A stretch of DNA of 64,000 nucleotides, taken from Azotobacter bryophylli (GTDB lineage Bacteria > Pseudomonadota > Gammaproteobacteria > Pseudomonadales > Pseudomonadaceae). The notes under the pieces were generated by a model. It was given only the letters and a program-made list of their open reading frames with translations, did no database searches and was not told the DNA's origin. The translations under genes were made by a program, and so were the position numbers. Positions 1 to 8,232 of this stretch are shown here, in pieces (positions within the stretch are counted from its first letter, which is position 1; every line of letters starts with the position of its first letter). The stretch spans positions 310,001 to 374,000 of the forward strand of contig NZ_JBHRSJ010000035.1 of the NCBI RefSeq assembly GCF_042643485.1. Reading direction: 5' to 3'.

Positions 1-466
1 GAATGACACCGAGTGCCGTTCTGTCGCCTGGTTTGTCATAGACCCAGTCCACCTTGGACTCCAGGCTGTAACTGGGGAGGTCGATCAGAGCCGAGAGACG
101 TTCGGCGGCCTTCGGCTTGAGATAGCCGATCTGTTCTCCATGCACGAAGACGGCCATCGAGTGGCTGCCGGCCTGCCATCTGAGCTCGACCGGATCGCCC
201 CGGTAGACGTCTTCCCGGATGATGTCCTGGCGGCTGCGGCCGTCCTCGTTCAGATCCGTTTCTCCGACCACGGCATAGATGAGATTGCCGAACAGTCTCT
301 TGCGCACAGCCGGAGAGGTGCCGCGGTTTTCGGGACGCGATGACGCAGCGGGCTCGACGCTGTGCCCTTCGAGGGGGATTGGCTTTGGCTTACCTGCCTT
401 GCTGGTCTCAGTATGTTGCCCGTGATCGGCTTCCGAGAGATCCATGAGGCGGTCGAACAGAGACAT
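1..466 (-). CDS. HIRAN-like domain protein (partial, C-terminus off the window)
   Basis: An open frame runs from an ATG at 466 to the window edge, giving 155 visible codons. A strong AAGGAGG lies 7-8 bases before the ATG. The first 50 residues are low-complexity and polar. The rest (VYRGDPVELR, then AVFVHGEQIGYL and AAERLSAL) has the pattern of HIRAN and related domains, which in that family bind damaged or single-stranded DNA ends or act as accessory domains. The function here is inferred from that pattern only. The leader carries an A-rich AAN tract (487-504). The gene is alone on this strand, with a gap of about 330 bases behind it. Confidence 0.6.
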   Translation of the reverse strand, partial: MSLFDRLMDLSEADHGQHTETSKAGKPKPIPLEGHSVEPAASSRPENRGTSPAVRKRLFGNLIYAVVGETDLNEDGRSRQDIIREDVYRGDPVELRWQAGSHSMAVFVHGEQIGYLKPKAAERLSALIDLPSYSLESKVDWVYDKPGDRTALGVI

Positions 467-486
467 GAGTAGCCCTCCTTGTCGTT

Positions 487-504
487 TTCTTATTGTTCTT
501 CTTT
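487..504 (-). promoter_or_regulatory. (AAN)6 tract in leader of HIRAN-like gene, possible Hfq/Crc site
   Basis: On the minus strand the leader reads AAG AAG AAC AAT AAG AAA, six consecutive AAN triplets, ending 6 bases before the AAGGAGG ribosome-binding site. Hfq with Crc in pseudomonads binds AANAANAA tracts next to start sites and blocks translation. The match is visible; the regulation is inference. Confidence 0.4.
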
Positions 505-795
505 GGCTCTGTTCCGATAGTAGCTCACTAATGGCGTATTGCTGCCTCCTGATACTAAAGGCTGATTTGACAACCCAGGACGTTCTCGGGAGACGGCCTT
601 GACGCTTTTGGCTCGAAGAAGAGCCGATCAGCCGTATCGAGGGGCTCGGGGGCCGGGAAGAGCCCCTGCCAGCGTGGCAGAGGCTTTTGGAGGACGAGTA
701 ATTCAGTCGCGGGACGAGGACTGCAGCCGTTCGGGCGTTCTTCTCGTCTGCGGAATTAAGAAGGGCCGGGACGCCAATTTGGATAGCCTGACGAC
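505..795. other. gene-free stretch
   Basis: I see no convincing coding region. Open frames on the plus strand lack a ribosome-binding site and run antisense to the small gene at 796-960. The segment probably holds the promoter of the leftward HIRAN-like gene, but no clear -35/-10 pair was recognised. Confidence 0.4.
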
Positions 796-960
796 TCAGC
801 CGATCGTGATTTCCGGAGGCAGCCCCAGTGGCTCGAGCAAGGGCAGGTCGGGCATATCGATCACGACGCTGACCGCATCGTGGCTGTTACCCAGGGGGAT
901 GTTGTCAGGAATATCGGGTAAAGCGGCAAGATTACCGAGAACGCTGATGATGTCGTCCAT
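796..960 (-). CDS. small hypothetical protein, 54 aa
   Basis: A 54-residue frame starts at ATG 960 with GGAG about 10 bases upstream. The product is acidic and rich in Pro, Leu and Ile, with repeated LP/DIP motifs (ALPDIPDNIP, DMPDLPLLEPLGLPP). It has no membrane segment and no recognised domain. The support is the ribosome-binding site and a composition typical of a coding frame. It could be a short regulator or a remnant. Confidence 0.4.
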   Translation of the reverse strand: MDDIISVLGNLAALPDIPDNIPLGNSHDAVSVVIDMPDLPLLEPLGLPPEITIG

Positions 961-1121
961 TTTCAATCTCACTCCATGATGAGGGTAGCGATTTGGGGCG
1001 GGACATCGGTACTACCGCTTACAGCGTAATCAAGCTTCTCCCCCTCGCCATGAGCAGAAGACGGACGGCAGCGGGCTTCCCAGTCCTGCAGGTGGACAGG
1101 AATGGTTGTTCTGCCTTGGGC

Positions 1122-1141
1122 GGCCCCGAACGAGCGGGGCC
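1122..1141. terminator. GC hairpin downstream of the 88-aa gene
   Basis: GGCCCCG (1122-1128) pairs with CGGGGCC (1135-1141) across a 6-base loop, 11 bases beyond the stop of the leftward gene at 1152. No U-tract follows on that strand, so it is only a possible terminator. Confidence 0.35.
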
Positions 1142-1151
1142 TGCGTAGGGG

Positions 1152-1418
1152 TCAGTACTTGTCCCAATTGTCCTTGAGCCATTTCGTGATGTTCTTGGCA
1201 GTCTGGATCGAGCCCGGCATGTGCTGCTTGATCAGGCGCTCGGCCTTGAGCGCCGTTTCTATGGAGCGTTTGTCCCTGCTCAGGGCGTTCAGGTAGTACA
1301 GGACTTCGTGTCCTTCGTTGCGGTCGACGAAGTAGCTGTCCGGCACTCCGTTGAATCTCGGACTTTCGCTGGTCCATTTGTATTTGAATTGCAGATCGTG
1401 TTTGGTGACGGTAGCCAT
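1152..1418 (-). CDS. hypothetical protein, 88 aa
   Basis: This 88-residue frame starts at ATG 1418 behind GGGAGAATGA, a good ribosome-binding site. The protein is mixed-charge and probably helical, with a central segment (residues 28-45, YFVDRNEGHEVLYYLNAL) followed by a basic helix and a C-terminal KWLKDNWDKY tail. It has no signal peptide and no membrane segment. I do not recognise the family. It stands alone between the 54-aa gene and the MscS gene. Confidence 0.6.
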   Translation of the reverse strand: MATVTKHDLQFKYKWTSESPRFNGVPDSYFVDRNEGHEVLYYLNALSRDKRSIETALKAERLIKQHMPGSIQTAKNITKWLKDNWDKY

Positions 1419-1772
1419 TCATTCTCCCATGGTCTTCTTTCCGAGCCGGGCATAATGCCCATATGCCATCAAGCCATGGATTTTGAACGGATTTCTCTTG
1501 TGAGCGTCACGAAACAGTCTTTTTCGGCAGCCTTCAATCTCTAGCCAAAGGCGCGCCTTCGCTGGTCTTTCAGGATTTGCTGCCTGATCCGTAAAAGACC
1601 TTTGCTGAAATATTTCTGCAATCTTCGAGTGATCATGGCCTGCCCGGGGTGGGCTCGGCTGGCTGCTTTCCGCGAACCCGCCCACAGGAACTTATCGCGG
1701 CGATTTCCACCGAAAACAAGGGGCTGGAACTTGCGTCCGTGTTCGGTCGCGTCGCGTAGAGGAACTCGTTCG
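1419..1772. other. intergenic region upstream of the MscS gene
   Basis: About 350 bases separate two divergent genes. Open frames on both strands lack ribosome-binding sites and look like chance. It must contain both promoters; none was clear enough to mark. Confidence 0.4.
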
Positions 1773-2888
1773 ATGAAATGGGAAGCGCTGCTGGACGAAA
1801 CGCTATGGATCAGGCTCGGCATCCTGCTGGCGGTGACCTTCGCCAGTTACTGGCTCCTGCGCAGCGTGGTGCGTATCGCGACCAAGCGGCTGGAGGCGCT
1901 GAGCGGGCGGGGGCGGCTGTATGCGTTCGCCGCACAGATGCTCGGGCAGACCAGTCGCCTGCTGATCTTCGCCTTCTCGCTGCTGATCGGACTGAAATGG
2001 GTGGCGCTGTCCTCGCGCTGGGAATCCGTGCTCGCCCATGGCTGGTTCGTGGCCTTGGCGTTCCAGGTGGCGCTCTGGCTGGATACCGCCGTTCGCCTCT
2101 GGATGGAGAGCCTGACCCTGGACGGCCATGTCCGCAATCCGGTGACCACGGCCATCGTCGGCGTCATGTTCCGGGTGCTGATCTGGACCATGATGCTGCT
2201 GTCGATCCTGGCCAATCTGGGCGTGGACATCACCGCGATGGTCGCCAGTCTGGGCATCGGCGGTATCGCCATCGCCCTGGCGGTGCAGACGGTGCTGGGC
2301 GATGTGCTGGCTTCGCTGTCGATCGGCATGGACAAGCCGTTCGAGGTGGGGGACTTCGTGGTCTTCGACGATGTCGCCGGCACCATCGAGCACATCGGTC
2401 TGAAGACTACCCGCATCCGCAGCCTGGGCGGGGAGCAGGTGGTCTGCGCCAACGCCGAGCTGCTGAAGAAGACGGTGCACAACTACAAGCGCATGGATAC
2501 CCGGCGCATCGTCTTCAAGTTCGGCGTCACCTACGACACGCCGGCGAGCAAGGTGCGCGAGGTCGCCGCGCTGGTGCGGCGGATCATCGAGGGCATCGGC
2601 GACACGCGCTTCGACCGGGCCCATTTCCTGGCCTTCGACGACAGCCAGCTGACCTTCGAGGTGGTCTACCTCGTGCTCAGCTCGGACTACAACCAGTACA
2701 TGGACATCCAGCAGGAGATCAATCTCGGGCTGCTGCAGGGGCTGCGCGATCTGGACGTGCAGTTCGCCTTTCCCACGCGCAGCGTCGAGTTCGTCGGCGG
2801 CAGCCTGCCGGAGATCAGCGTGGCCGGCCTGCCGCAAGGCAGGGCCGCGACCGGGGCGGGAATGGAGGCGGGCGTCCGGGCCCGCTAG
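1773..2888 (+). CDS. MscS-family mechanosensitive ion channel
   Basis: This 371-residue inner-membrane protein is predicted to open under membrane tension and release solutes during hypo-osmotic shock. I chose ATG 1773 because GAGGAA precedes it; the 57 codons upstream look non-coding. Four to five hydrophobic segments fill residues 8-165. They are followed by the Gly/Ala-rich pore helix (about 150-185, VASLGIGGIAIALAVQ) that defines the family, the beta domain (DKPFEVGDFV), and the soluble alpha/beta domain with a PTRSVEF end. The length fits the longer MscS-like proteins such as YbdG/YnaI rather than minimal MscS. It is a single gene facing the lyase gene. Confidence 0.9.
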   Translation: MKWEALLDETLWIRLGILLAVTFASYWLLRSVVRIATKRLEALSGRGRLYAFAAQMLGQTSRLLIFAFSLLIGLKWVALSSRWESVLAHGWFVALAFQVALWLDTAVRLWMESLTLDGHVRNPVTTAIVGVMFRVLIWTMMLLSILANLGVDITAMVASLGIGGIAIALAVQTVLGDVLASLSIGMDKPFEVGDFVVFDDVAGTIEHIGLKTTRIRSLGGEQVVCANAELLKKTVHNYKRMDTRRIVFKFGVTYDTPASKVREVAALVRRIIEGIGDTRFDRAHFLAFDDSQLTFEVVYLVLSSDYNQYMDIQQEINLGLLQGLRDLDVQFAFPTRSVEFVGGSLPEISVAGLPQGRAATGAGMEAGVRAR

Positions 2889-2909
2889 CCGCGGCTCGGC
2901 GCCGGCGGA

Positions 2910-3773
2910 CTAGTCCTTGGCGTCCATGAACTCGCGCGCCCAGATGCGGTATTCCTCCAGGGTCGAGTAGCGGGCGCAGAGCTCGGGAGCGCTCATGTCC
3001 TGGGCGGCGAGCTGGCGCTGCTCGCGCAGGCAGTCGTAGGTGGCCTTGATCGCCGCGTAGTAGGCGGCGTGCCCATTGACCGTCACGCGCACGCCGGCGT
3101 CGGCCAGCCGGCGCAGGTCGCGCAGCTTGGGATTGCCATAGGTGATCAGCATCAGCGGGATCTTCACGTGCTCGGCGATGGCTTCCAGATGCTCGAAATC
3201 CCGGATGCCGAACAGGCAGATGCCGTCGGCTCCGGCCGCCTGGTAGGCGCTCACCCGTTCGATGGTTTCCGGAATGCCGAGCTGGCCGGCATTGGTCCGG
3301 GCGATGATGCTCAGGGACGGATCGATCCGCGCCTCCAGGGCCGCCCGAATCTTGCCGACGGCTTCGTCCAGCGGGATCAGATCGCTGATCTTGTGCCCGT
3401 ACTTGGGCGGCAGCTGGGTGTCCTCCAGGGTCAGCGCGGCGATGCCGGCGCGCTCCAGCTCCCGCACCGTGCGCATGGCGTTGATCGCGTTGCCATAGCC
3501 GTGGTCGGCGTCGCAGATGATCGGCAGGCGCGCCACCCGGCCGATGCGGGTGGCCTGCTCGACGAATTCGCTCAGGGTGATCAGGGCGAAGTCAGGGGCG
3601 GCCAGGACCTGCAGCGAGGCGACCGAACCGCCGAGGATGCCGATCTCGAAGCCCAGATCGCCGGCGATGCGGGCGGACATCGGGTCGAACACGGAGGCGG
3701 CGTCGTAACACTGGCTGGACTCCAACAGCGACCGGAACTGCTGCCTCAATTCGTGCTGGGAGGCGATGGTCAT
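2910..3773 (-). CDS. oxaloacetate decarboxylase of the PEP mutase/isocitrate lyase superfamily
   Basis: The start is ATG 3773 behind AAGGAG; upstream in-frame sequence is non-coding. The 287-residue length equals that of the characterised Pseudomonas enzyme of this subfamily (PA4872 type), which decarboxylates oxaloacetate to pyruvate in the cytoplasm using Mg2+. Visible features are the TIM-barrel metal-binding segment CDADHGYG (residues 87-94), LEDTQLPPKYGHK (116-128) and TNAGQLG. It lacks the KKCGH motif of isocitrate and methylisocitrate lyases, which supports decarboxylase over lyase. It converges on the MscS gene with a 21-base gap. The substrate is assigned by family similarity only. 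Confidence 0.85.
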   Translation of the reverse strand: MTIASQHELRQQFRSLLESSQCYDAASVFDPMSARIAGDLGFEIGILGGSVASLQVLAAPDFALITLSEFVEQATRIGRVARLPIICDADHGYGNAINAMRTVRELERAGIAALTLEDTQLPPKYGHKISDLIPLDEAVGKIRAALEARIDPSLSIIARTNAGQLGIPETIERVSAYQAAGADGICLFGIRDFEHLEAIAEHVKIPLMLITYGNPKLRDLRRLADAGVRVTVNGHAAYYAAIKATYDCLREQRQLAAQDMSAPELCARYSTLEEYRIWAREFMDAKD

Positions 3774-3997
3774 AGAGTGCTCCTTAATGCGTCGTCTTTT
3801 CTTCTCGTCGGTCCGAGAATCGGCCTTTCTTCCCCGCCGGGTCAAGTCGGGAAATCGGCTAGGGGCGGGAAGGGGGCGATAACCGGTCGGCCGCTCCCGG
3901 ACGCCGTCGACGGTTCGGTTCGGCGCGACGGGGACCGTCCCGGGCGCCGGCAGTGTCATAATGGCCGGCCACTCCTCTCTGCACGAACCGGTCAGCC

Positions 3998-4921
3998 ATG
4001 TCTTCCATCAGCACCTCCGTCGGTCTGCGTCCCAGCGTCCTGCACCTGCCCCAAGGCGACTGGGACACGGTGCTGGACTGCCTGTGCGCGCACTTCCCGG
4101 CGATCGCCCGCGAGGTCTGGCTCGACCGCATGGCCCGCGGGCGGGTGCTGGACGGCGAGCAGCGGCCGATAGGCCCGCAGCACCCCTATCGGGAGGCGCT
4201 GCGCATCCACTATTTCCGCGAAGTGACGGCGGAGACGCCGATCCCCTTCGAGGAGAGCGTGCTGCACGTGGACGAGCATCTGGTGGTGGCCGACAAGCCG
4301 CACTTCCTGCCGGTCGCCCCGGTCGGGGAGTACGTCGAGCAGACCCTGCTGGCGCGGCTGGTGCGCCGCCTCGGTAATCCGGATCTGGTGCCGCTGCACC
4401 GCATCGACCGGCTGACCGCGGGCCTGGTGCTGTTCTCCTGCAATCCCGCCAGCCGCGGGCGTTATCAGGCGCTGTTCCGCGAGCGGAGCATGGACAAGGT
4501 CTACGAGGCCATCGCCCCGGCGCTGCCCGGCCTGGAGTTTCCGCTGTGGCGGCGCAGCCGTCTGGTCAAGGGCGAGCCCTTCTTCCGCATGCGCGAGGCC
4601 GAGGGGCAGGCCAACAGCGAAACCCGCGTCGAGGTCCGCGAGCGGCTCGGCGAGCACTGGCGCTACGCGCTGTACCCGGTGACGGGAAAGACCCATCAGC
4701 TGCGCGTGCACATGGCCGCGCTGGGGGCGGGGATCTGCAACGATCCGCTGTATCCGGAGCTGCTCAAGCGTTCGCAGCGGGAGACGGACGATTACCGTCG
4801 GCCGCTCAAGCTGCTGGCGCGGAGCCTGAGATTCGTCGATCCCCTGAGCGGGGCGGAGCGGAGCTTCGAGAGCCGGATCCGGCTCGAGGCGGGCGGTCCC
4901 TGCCCGGAGGGCAGGGACTAG
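3998..4921 (+). CDS. RluA-family pseudouridine synthase
   Basis: This 307-residue protein is predicted to convert uridine to pseudouridine in rRNA or tRNA. Motif II, HRIDRLTAG (134-142), carries the catalytic Asp137. VADKPHFLPVAP (97-108) and the TGKTHQLRVHMAALG motif follow in the expected order. The HRIDRLTAG variant and the N-terminal extension fit the RluA-like subgroup without an S4 domain. The target site cannot be read from sequence. The gene converges on hsp20 with a 7-base gap. Confidence 0.88.
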   Translation: MSSISTSVGLRPSVLHLPQGDWDTVLDCLCAHFPAIAREVWLDRMARGRVLDGEQRPIGPQHPYREALRIHYFREVTAETPIPFEESVLHVDEHLVVADKPHFLPVAPVGEYVEQTLLARLVRRLGNPDLVPLHRIDRLTAGLVLFSCNPASRGRYQALFRERSMDKVYEAIAPALPGLEFPLWRRSRLVKGEPFFRMREAEGQANSETRVEVRERLGEHWRYALYPVTGKTHQLRVHMAALGAGICNDPLYPELLKRSQRETDDYRRPLKLLARSLRFVDPLSGAERSFESRIRLEAGGPCPEGRD

Positions 4922-4928
4922 GCGGCGA

Positions 4929-5456
4929 TCAGCTCGGCTTGATCTCGATGGTCTTCTCGGCGGCCACGGCTTCGGGCTTCTTCGGCAGGTTCAGGGTCAG
5001 CACGCCCTTCTTGAAGGTGGCCTCGATGCGGTCGGTGTCGACCACCTCGGGCAGGTTGAAGCTGCGCTGGAAGGAGCCGTAGTAGCGCTCGGAGAAATAG
5101 GAGTCCTTCTTCCTGTCCTCCTTCTCCTCTTTCTTCTCGCCCTTGATGGTCAGGACGCGGTTGGCCAGTCTGACCTGGACGTCCTTCTCGTCCATGCCGG
5201 GCAGTTCGGCGGAAAGCTCGTAGAAATCCCCCTTGTCGCTGATGTCGACGGCGGGGATGCCCTGGCTGAACAGCTCGCGGGACCAGAGCGGCTCGCCCTC
5301 GAACAGGTTGCGGCCGAAGGGGGAGCGCAGTGCCTTGCGGTTGAAGTCGGAGAAGAGATGATCGATCTGTCGGCGCAGACGCTCCAGGGGATGCGGGCTC
5401 TCCGGGGACTTGCCGCTCTCGCCGTTCACTGGAACTTGCTTTTCGGTATCAGCCAT
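4929..5456 (-). CDS. small heat shock protein, Hsp20/alpha-crystallin family
   Basis: This 175-residue ATP-independent holdase chaperone binds unfolding proteins in the cytoplasm. Start ATG 5456 has GGAGG 8 bases upstream; a TTG two codons earlier is less likely. The alpha-crystallin domain spans about residues 65-165, with AELPGMDEKDVQV, the charged KKEEKEDRKK loop, ERYYGSFQRSF and the signature GVLTLNLPKK. A TIEIK tail follows, with an I-x-I motif for oligomer assembly. The N-terminal arm (1-60) carries a Pro/Ser-rich linker and LFSDF. A heat-shock promoter was not recognised upstream. Confidence 0.93.
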   Translation of the reverse strand: MADTEKQVPVNGESGKSPESPHPLERLRRQIDHLFSDFNRKALRSPFGRNLFEGEPLWSRELFSQGIPAVDISDKGDFYELSAELPGMDEKDVQVRLANRVLTIKGEKKEEKEDRKKDSYFSERYYGSFQRSFNLPEVVDTDRIEATFKKGVLTLNLPKKPEAVAAEKTIEIKPS

Positions 5457-5597
5457 ATCCAATTCCTCCCTAGTTCGAGTCCGAAGCGGACGCTGCGATT
5501 CTGGCGCTCTCCAGATGGAAGCCTTTTGACTGTAGTCAAACCCGGCCGGACCTGCCGGCGCCGGGAGGCTCTGGCGCGCCGGAGGCGGAAACGGCCG

Positions 5598-6542
5598 TCA
5601 CGGGGACGGCGCGACGAAGCCGAGCAGGGTGCTGATGGTGACGAAGGAAGCCACCGTGGTCAGCAGCAGGGCGGCGGCGCAGCGGCCGTCGACGCCGAAG
5701 CGCTGGCCGAGGATGGGGTAGATGCTCAGCATGGGCGCGCTGGCGAAGAGCACGCCGGCGGCCATCAGCGCCGGGTCCACGTCGGGCAGCAGCGAGAAGA
5801 TCAGCAGCACGGCCAGCGGATGCAGGATCAGCTTGCCGAAGGCGATCATGCCGATCTCGCCCTGCATGCCGCTGAGCCGCAGGCCGTAGAGGGAGCCGCC
5901 GATGACGAACAGCGCCAGCGGCGCCGAAGCGGTGGCCAGCATCTCCACCACCCTGGCCGGCACCGCCGGCAGGCGCAGCTCCAGCAGGGCCAGCGGCAGG
6001 CCGATGGCCATGGCGATGATCAGCGGGCTTCTCGCCAGGCGCTTGAGGGTTTCCCGCGCCACGCTCAGGGCCGAGCCCTCCTGTCGGCCGGCTTCGGCCA
6101 GTGCCAGGGCCAGCGGGATGATCAGCAGGTTCTCCACCACCATGTTCAGCGCCAGGCCGATGGCCGCGGTGGCGCCCAGGGTCATGGCGACGATGGGGTA
6201 GCCGACGAAGCCGCTGTTGGAGTTGGCCATGCCCAGGGCGGCGATGGCGCTGCTGTCCAGCGGTTCCCGGCGCAGCGTGCGGCTGGCCAGCAGGCCGAGG
6301 CAGAACACCGTCAGCGAGCCGAGGCCGTAGGCCGTCAGGTACTGCCAGTTGAACACCTCGCCGATCGGGTTCTCCGACACCGCCTTCAGCACCAGCGCCG
6401 GCAGGGCGAAGTTGATGACGACGGCGCCCATGCCGCGGACCTGTTCGCGGCTGATCAATCCGCCCCTGGCGGACAGGAAGCCCAGCCCGATCAGGATGAA
6501 GATGGGGGTGGTGATGGAGAGAATCTGCAGCACGGCGGACAT
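5598..6542 (-). CDS. AEC (auxin efflux carrier) family permease
   Basis: This 314-residue protein has about ten hydrophobic segments in two five-helix halves and Gly/Pro breaks typical of AEC carriers, e.g. the GMANSNSGFVGYP segment near residues 105-117. AEC members move carboxylates, amino-acid derivatives or similar anions across the inner membrane; the substrate is unknown here. Start ATG 6542 has AAGG a few bases upstream. It is divergent from the type I secretion adaptor, with a 272-base promoter region between them. No partner enzyme is adjacent. Confidence 0.85.
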   Translation of the reverse strand: MSAVLQILSITTPIFILIGLGFLSARGGLISREQVRGMGAVVINFALPALVLKAVSENPIGEVFNWQYLTAYGLGSLTVFCLGLLASRTLRREPLDSSAIAALGMANSNSGFVGYPIVAMTLGATAAIGLALNMVVENLLIIPLALALAEAGRQEGSALSVARETLKRLARSPLIIAMAIGLPLALLELRLPAVPARVVEMLATASAPLALFVIGGSLYGLRLSGMQGEIGMIAFGKLILHPLAVLLIFSLLPDVDPALMAAGVLFASAPMLSIYPILGQRFGVDGRCAAALLLTTVASFVTISTLLGFVAPSP

Positions 6543-6814
6543 CCTTGTTTTGGCGGTGCTTGGTGAAGCGGCTGGCTTCGATTGTACCCAGCGGCAGGCT
6601 CGTTTGCCTCACCGGCGGGAGGCCATTGAGTTCGTTCGGCGAACGGGGCCTTGTCCGGCACCGATCCGCCCGCCACCGCATCAGCTCGTCGGCCGGGGCC
6701 GGCGGATTCGCCTCGCTTCCCGGCGAACCTGATCTAGTCTCTTTCCCCAGCCCGCCGGAGCCTGTCAGGCCGCAGTCGGCGCGGACCGGCCAAGCCAGCC
6801 GCAACGGGGAAGCC

Positions 6815-8119
6815 ATGACCACTGCCATCGCCAAGGGCCTGCCCACCTCCGACAGTCGGGTACGCCATATCGGCTACCTGATCGTCTTCGTCACCTTCGG
6901 CCTGTTCGGCACCTGGGCCACCCTCGCGCCGCTGGACAGCGCGGCCCTGGCCCAGGGGGTGGTGACCGTGCAGAGCTTCCGTAAGACCATCCAGCATTTG
7001 GAAGGCGGCATCGTCAAGGAACTGCACGCCCGCGACGGCGACATGGTCAAGGCCGGCGACCCGCTGATCGTCCTCGACGACACGCAGATCCGCGCCGACT
7101 ACGAGGTCACCCGCAGCCAGCTGATCGCCGCCCAGGCCATGGAGGCGCGCTTGCGCGCCGAGCGCGACGACCTCCCGGCCATCGACTTTTCCCACATGGT
7201 CGAACAGGACAGCCCGCGCGCCCGGGAGGCCCGCGACGGCGAGAGCCAGGTGTTCCAGGCCCGGCGCAACTCGCGCCTGGGCGAGATCGCGGTGCTGGAA
7301 AAGCGCATCGGCCAGTTGCACGAGCAGATCAATGGCCTGCAGGAGATGATCCGCACCAAGAACGGCCTGGAGGACTCCTTCCGCAAGGAGATCGCCGAGC
7401 TCAGGGAACTGCTCTCCGAGGGCTTCGTCGACAAGCAGCGGCTGCTGGAGCAGGAGCGCAACCTGGACAAGATCCACGCCGAGGTGGCCGACCACCGCTC
7501 GGAGATCACCAAGACCCGCCTGCGGATCAACGAGACCGAATTGCAGATCGTCCAGCTCAACAAGGACTTCAACGCCGATGTGGTCGGCCAACTGGCGGAC
7601 GTGCAGACCAAGGTCTTCGACCTGCAGGAGAAGATGAATGCCCTGGAGGACCGCCTGGGTCGGGTGGTGATCCGCGCCCCCGAGGACGGCATGATCCTCG
7701 GCATGACGGTGCACACCGTCGGCGGGGTGATCAACCCGGGCACGCCGCTGATGGACATCGTGCCCTCGGTGTCCGACCTGATCATCGAGGCGCGGGTCGC
7801 ACCGGTGGACATCGACCGGGTCGAGGTGGGCAAGCTCGCCGACATCCGCTTCAGCAACTTCAACAGCCGCACCACGCCGATCATCGAGGGCCGGGTGATC
7901 CAGGTCTCGGCCGACCGCCTGGTCGACGAGAAGACCGGGATTCCCTACTACCTGGCCCGCGTCGGCCTCACCGAGGAAGGCTCCCGGCGCCTGAGCGGGC
8001 TCAGGCTGCAGCCGGGGATGCCGGCCGAGGTCTACATCAACACCGGCAAGCGCACCATGCTGGAGTACCTGCTGCAGCCGGCCAGCAACGCCGTCGCCCG
8101 CGCGCTGATCGAGGAGTAG
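6815..8119 (+). CDS. HlyD-family type I secretion periplasmic adaptor
   Basis: The start is ATG 6815 behind GGGGAAG; the 90 upstream in-frame codons are non-coding. The 434-residue membrane-fusion protein has a short cytoplasmic N-terminus, one membrane helix (about 20-40), a biotinyl-lipoyl half-motif (HLEGGIVKELHARDGDMV, from 61), a long coiled coil (about 90-300), the second lipoyl half (VVIRAPEDGMILGM), and a beta-barrel domain with FSNFNSRTTPIIEGRV. This is the PrtE/AprE/HlyD plan. It should link the ABC exporter next door to an outer-membrane channel. That channel is not encoded here. The five RTX proteins downstream are the obvious cargo. Confidence 0.93.
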   Translation: MTTAIAKGLPTSDSRVRHIGYLIVFVTFGLFGTWATLAPLDSAALAQGVVTVQSFRKTIQHLEGGIVKELHARDGDMVKAGDPLIVLDDTQIRADYEVTRSQLIAAQAMEARLRAERDDLPAIDFSHMVEQDSPRAREARDGESQVFQARRNSRLGEIAVLEKRIGQLHEQINGLQEMIRTKNGLEDSFRKEIAELRELLSEGFVDKQRLLEQERNLDKIHAEVADHRSEITKTRLRINETELQIVQLNKDFNADVVGQLADVQTKVFDLQEKMNALEDRLGRVVIRAPEDGMILGMTVHTVGGVINPGTPLMDIVPSVSDLIIEARVAPVDIDRVEVGKLADIRFSNFNSRTTPIIEGRVIQVSADRLVDEKTGIPYYLARVGLTEEGSRRLSGLRLQPGMPAEVYINTGKRTMLEYLLQPASNAVARALIEE

Positions 8120-8232
8120 CGGCCCCTGCGTCGCCGGCCGTCCGATAGACGCGTGGGGAGGGCAGGCTCGCCATGCGTCCGCCCGGGGATTTTCTATGCT
8201 CGTCCTGTCGGCAGGAAAGAGACTCCTGAACC

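Noticed and set aside
599..979. 126-codon rightward frame
   Set aside because: Runs antisense to the 54-aa gene with a ribosome-binding site; low-complexity product.
1419..1685. 88-codon leftward frame directly before the 88-aa gene
   Set aside because: No ribosome-binding site; not conserved-looking; the region is more likely a promoter.
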